Shown piece after piece: positions 34,907 through 36,316 of a stretch of DNA of 36,316 nt (positions are counted from its first letter, which is position 1; each line of letters begins with the position of its first letter). A program made the position numbers and the translations under genes. The DNA is from Bacillus pseudomycoides (GTDB taxonomy: Bacteria; Bacillota; Bacilli; Bacillales; Bacillaceae_G). A model generated the notes under the pieces. That model did no database searches. It was given only the letters and a program-made list of their open reading frames with translations, and was not told the origin of the DNA. The stretch is from the NCBI RefSeq assembly GCF_002551005.1, contig NZ_NVOY01000045.1:1-36316 (forward strand). The letters run 5' to 3'.

Positions 34907-35767
34907 ATGAAACGAGTCATTGTTGTTGGGGCGTTAACATTTATAGGTTACCATCTTGTGCAGAAGTTTCTTGATGAAGAAGTGGAAGTATATGCATTTG
35001 ATTTTGATGAAATGAATAGTGTTTCCAAGATAAATGAAGAAAAATTATGTTTAATTGGTCGAAATGCATTATTTAAGTATTTTTCATTGCGGGATAATGA
35101 CGGATGGGAAGTTTTGGAGAAAATAGATATTGATACTGCATACCTTTGTTTATGCGAGCCAAATCAGCAAAAGAATTTTCGAAATGAACGTACCATATTG
35201 CAATATGTAAAGCGCTTTGAGAGTTTTTGTAAACGAAAAGAAATAAAATTCGTTATTTTATCTTCTGTAGAAGTGAGTCATGCTTGTAGTCGCAATGAAA
35301 ATCATATGCTTTTTTCAAAAATTGAACGAGAAGTACAAAAAGGCGATGCAGATTACTGTATACTACGTGTTCCGGCAGTATACGGACCGTGGCAACCGTC
35401 ATTTATGACGTATCACCATATCATTCTAGCTCAGTTAAAACAACAAACGATTTCTCTTCCTATAGAAGAGTGTACATGTGATCTTTTGTATGTCGAAGAT
35501 GTTGCGAACTATTTATATACGATTGGTCAAAGGCAAATGGAAATGAAAATATATTCTCTTTGTAGTGAAGAGAAAAATCGCTGGCAAAAAGGAATTGAAC
35601 TATTGCAGAAAACAGGTGCTTTTCAAATACAGGAGAAAGAGTGCGTAACAGGTGAGGAAGAAAAAATAGTTGTTCCAAGTAAGTTTTCTTTAGAACAGGG
35701 GATGGGGCGTCAAATTTCTCACATAAAACAATATCGGGAGTTATACGAGACAAGTAACACGTGGTAA
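34907..35767 (+). CDS. yjaV: Degenerate NAD-dependent epimerase-like protein (YjaV-like)
   Basis: 286 residues of extended short-chain dehydrogenase type: VVGALTFIGYHLVQ at the N-terminus in place of GxxGxxG (middle Gly is Thr), FVILSSVEVSH, RVPAVYGPWQP and a DLLYVEDVANYL segment. The catalytic YxxxK is not intact (MLFSK: Met for Tyr). Ligand binding may remain; activity is doubtful. The ribosome binding site is a run of eight G (34892-34899) placed 21 bases... close before ATG 34907, just outside the bcr1 copy. In B. subtilis yjaV precedes med and comZ. Confidence 0.75.
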   Translation: MKRVIVVGALTFIGYHLVQKFLDEEVEVYAFDFDEMNSVSKINEEKLCLIGRNALFKYFSLRDNDGWEVLEKIDIDTAYLCLCEPNQQKNFRNERTILQYVKRFESFCKRKEIKFVILSSVEVSHACSRNENHMLFSKIEREVQKGDADYCILRVPAVYGPWQPSFMTYHHIILAQLKQQTISLPIEECTCDLLYVEDVANYLYTIGQRQMEMKIYSLCSEEKNRWQKGIELLQKTGAFQIQEKECVTGEEEKIVVPSKFSLEQGMGRQISHIKQYRELYETSNTW

Positions 35768-35807
35768 ACTGGAAATGAAAGTTTTGATGTGGAAAGGATG
35801 AAGAAAC

Positions 35808-35987
35808 ATGAACGAAAAAAATATGCAGTTTTTACAAATCGCAATGAAACACTTACCGGAAGCAAAAGCAATTTTAGATGATCACGGCGTAGCATTGGAT
35901 ATGGCGAAAGCACAGCCAGTATTGGAATTATTAATGAAGGTTATGGGCGAAGCGTATGAACTTGGGAAAGCAGATGCAAAAGAGTAA
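35808..35987 (+). CDS. comZ: ComG operon repressor ComZ
   Basis: 59 residues: MNEKNMQFLQIAMKHLPEAK at the start, and VMGEAYELGKADAKE at the end, both close to ComZ of B. subtilis (LQIAMKYLPEAK; AEAYELGKSDAK). ComZ lowers expression of the comG DNA-uptake operon. GGAAAGGATG precedes ATG 35808. In B. subtilis med lies directly upstream of comZ; here yjaV-like does, with 40 bases between. Confidence 0.9.
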   Translation: MNEKNMQFLQIAMKHLPEAKAILDDHGVALDMAKAQPVLELLMKVMGEAYELGKADAKE

Positions 35988-36021
35988 AATAAATACGAAT
36001 TGAAAAACCGACATAAAAACC

Positions 36022-36117
36022 GCTTTCTTTTTAGGGTGGGTGAGAGTATCTGGCCGTGCATAGAAGCGGTCCGGGCCTTTTTCTGCCACGTGCAAGGTTA
36101 AAACAAAAGGAGAAAGC
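36022..36117 (+). repeat. Dispersed repeat with complementary ends, copy 2
   Basis: Same family as 94-181 but in the opposite orientation. Its ends differ from copy 1 yet are again complementary to each other (GCTTTCTTTTT at 36022-36032 with AAAAGGAGAAAGC at 36105-36117, 2-base bulge). Lies between comZ and the next terminator, so it is probably in the comZ transcript. Confidence 0.7.
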
Positions 36118-36171
36118 AAGTGGATGTCATGTTATTTTCTGCATAGCAGTGACTTGTCGGTCTGAAAAATA

Positions 36172-36216
36172 AAAAAAGAGACCTTTCCGTTTTGATGGAA
36201 AGGTCTCCCTTTTTTA
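36172..36216 (+). terminator. Terminator (probably of comZ), invaded by bcr1
   Basis: GAGACCTTTCC and GGAAAGGTCTC (11-bp stem, 8-base loop), then CCCTTTTTTAT, where bcr1 begins. Confidence 0.88.
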
Positions 36217-36316
36217 TCCCGCATTAACGGGCAGTAAGATCCCCACCTCAATATTGAAAGGGAAGCAAAGAAGAGAGGTGGGGATAGCTGCCCATAAAAG
36301 CCCGATTGGTTCAACT
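36213..36316 (+). repeat. bcr1-type repeat, cut by the window end
   Basis: Starts with TTTAT (36213-36217) and follows the copy at 34733 base for base with about a dozen differences, several of them paired across arms (CCCCACCTC with GAGGTGGGG here; CTCCCACCT with AGGTGGGAG there). The 3' third lies outside the window. Confidence 0.85.

Overview
The window is low-GC Firmicute chromosome, almost certainly from the Bacillus cereus group. The evidence is the gene set and order (addBA, gerPABCDEF, yisI-yisK-yisL-yisN-asnO, clpB, yjzC-yjzD-yjaU-yjaV, comZ), AddA, GerPA and YajQ of the expected Bacillus lengths, strong AGGAGG-type ribosome binding sites, and at least one full copy of a bcr1-type repeat. 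The species is not resolved from sequence alone. Family and orthologue names are from memory of the families, not from a search.

Layout. 1-2 kb: a secreted protein of unknown function and a secreted zinc amidase with an SH3b domain. 2-3.8 kb: a cold-shock protein with a long leader, a DedA/TVP38-type membrane protein and signal peptidase I. 3.9-12.7 kb: the addB-addA recombination nuclease, interrupted exactly at its gene junction by a 1.5-kb IS200/IS605-type element that carries only a frameshifted tnpB. 12.7-14.8 kb: the six-gene gerP spore-germination operon on the minus strand behind a sigma-K-type promoter. 14.8-15.6 kb: a decaying patch holding an alcohol-dehydrogenase gene that lost its Rossmann domain and a relic of an IS1595-type transposase. 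15.7-22.3 kb: a 59-aa Spo0E-type phosphatase (yisI), yisK behind a sigma-H-type promoter, an HXXEE membrane protein, rocD, yisL, yisN, asnO and a small membrane protein. 22.3-30.3 kb: ammonium transporter with a GlnR/TnrA box, a membrane-anchored GH13 protein lacking catalytic residues, yajQ, cvfB, prsA, a 43-aa protein, a YitT-type transporter, two tiny overlapping genes and a Cof-type HAD phosphatase. 30.4-36.3 kb: a candidate short transcript, yjzC, CtsR-controlled clpB, yjzD, yjaU-like, yjaV-like and comZ, with two bcr1 repeats. A second repeat family (about 90 bp) lies inverted near the two ends of the window.

Much of the content concerns sporulation and stationary phase (gerP, yisI, yisK, asnO, comZ), protein quality control and export (lepB, prsA, clpB), nitrogen use (amt, rocD, asnO) and double-strand-break repair (addAB). 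The main discovery candidate is the tnpB element: if it is removed, the flanks rejoin as a perfectly coupled addB-addA junction (GAGGAG, 5 nt, TAATG). This fixes both ends of the element, a TTTAA target motif and the predicted guide of its RNA, and shows that addA has been cut off from its native ribosome binding site.
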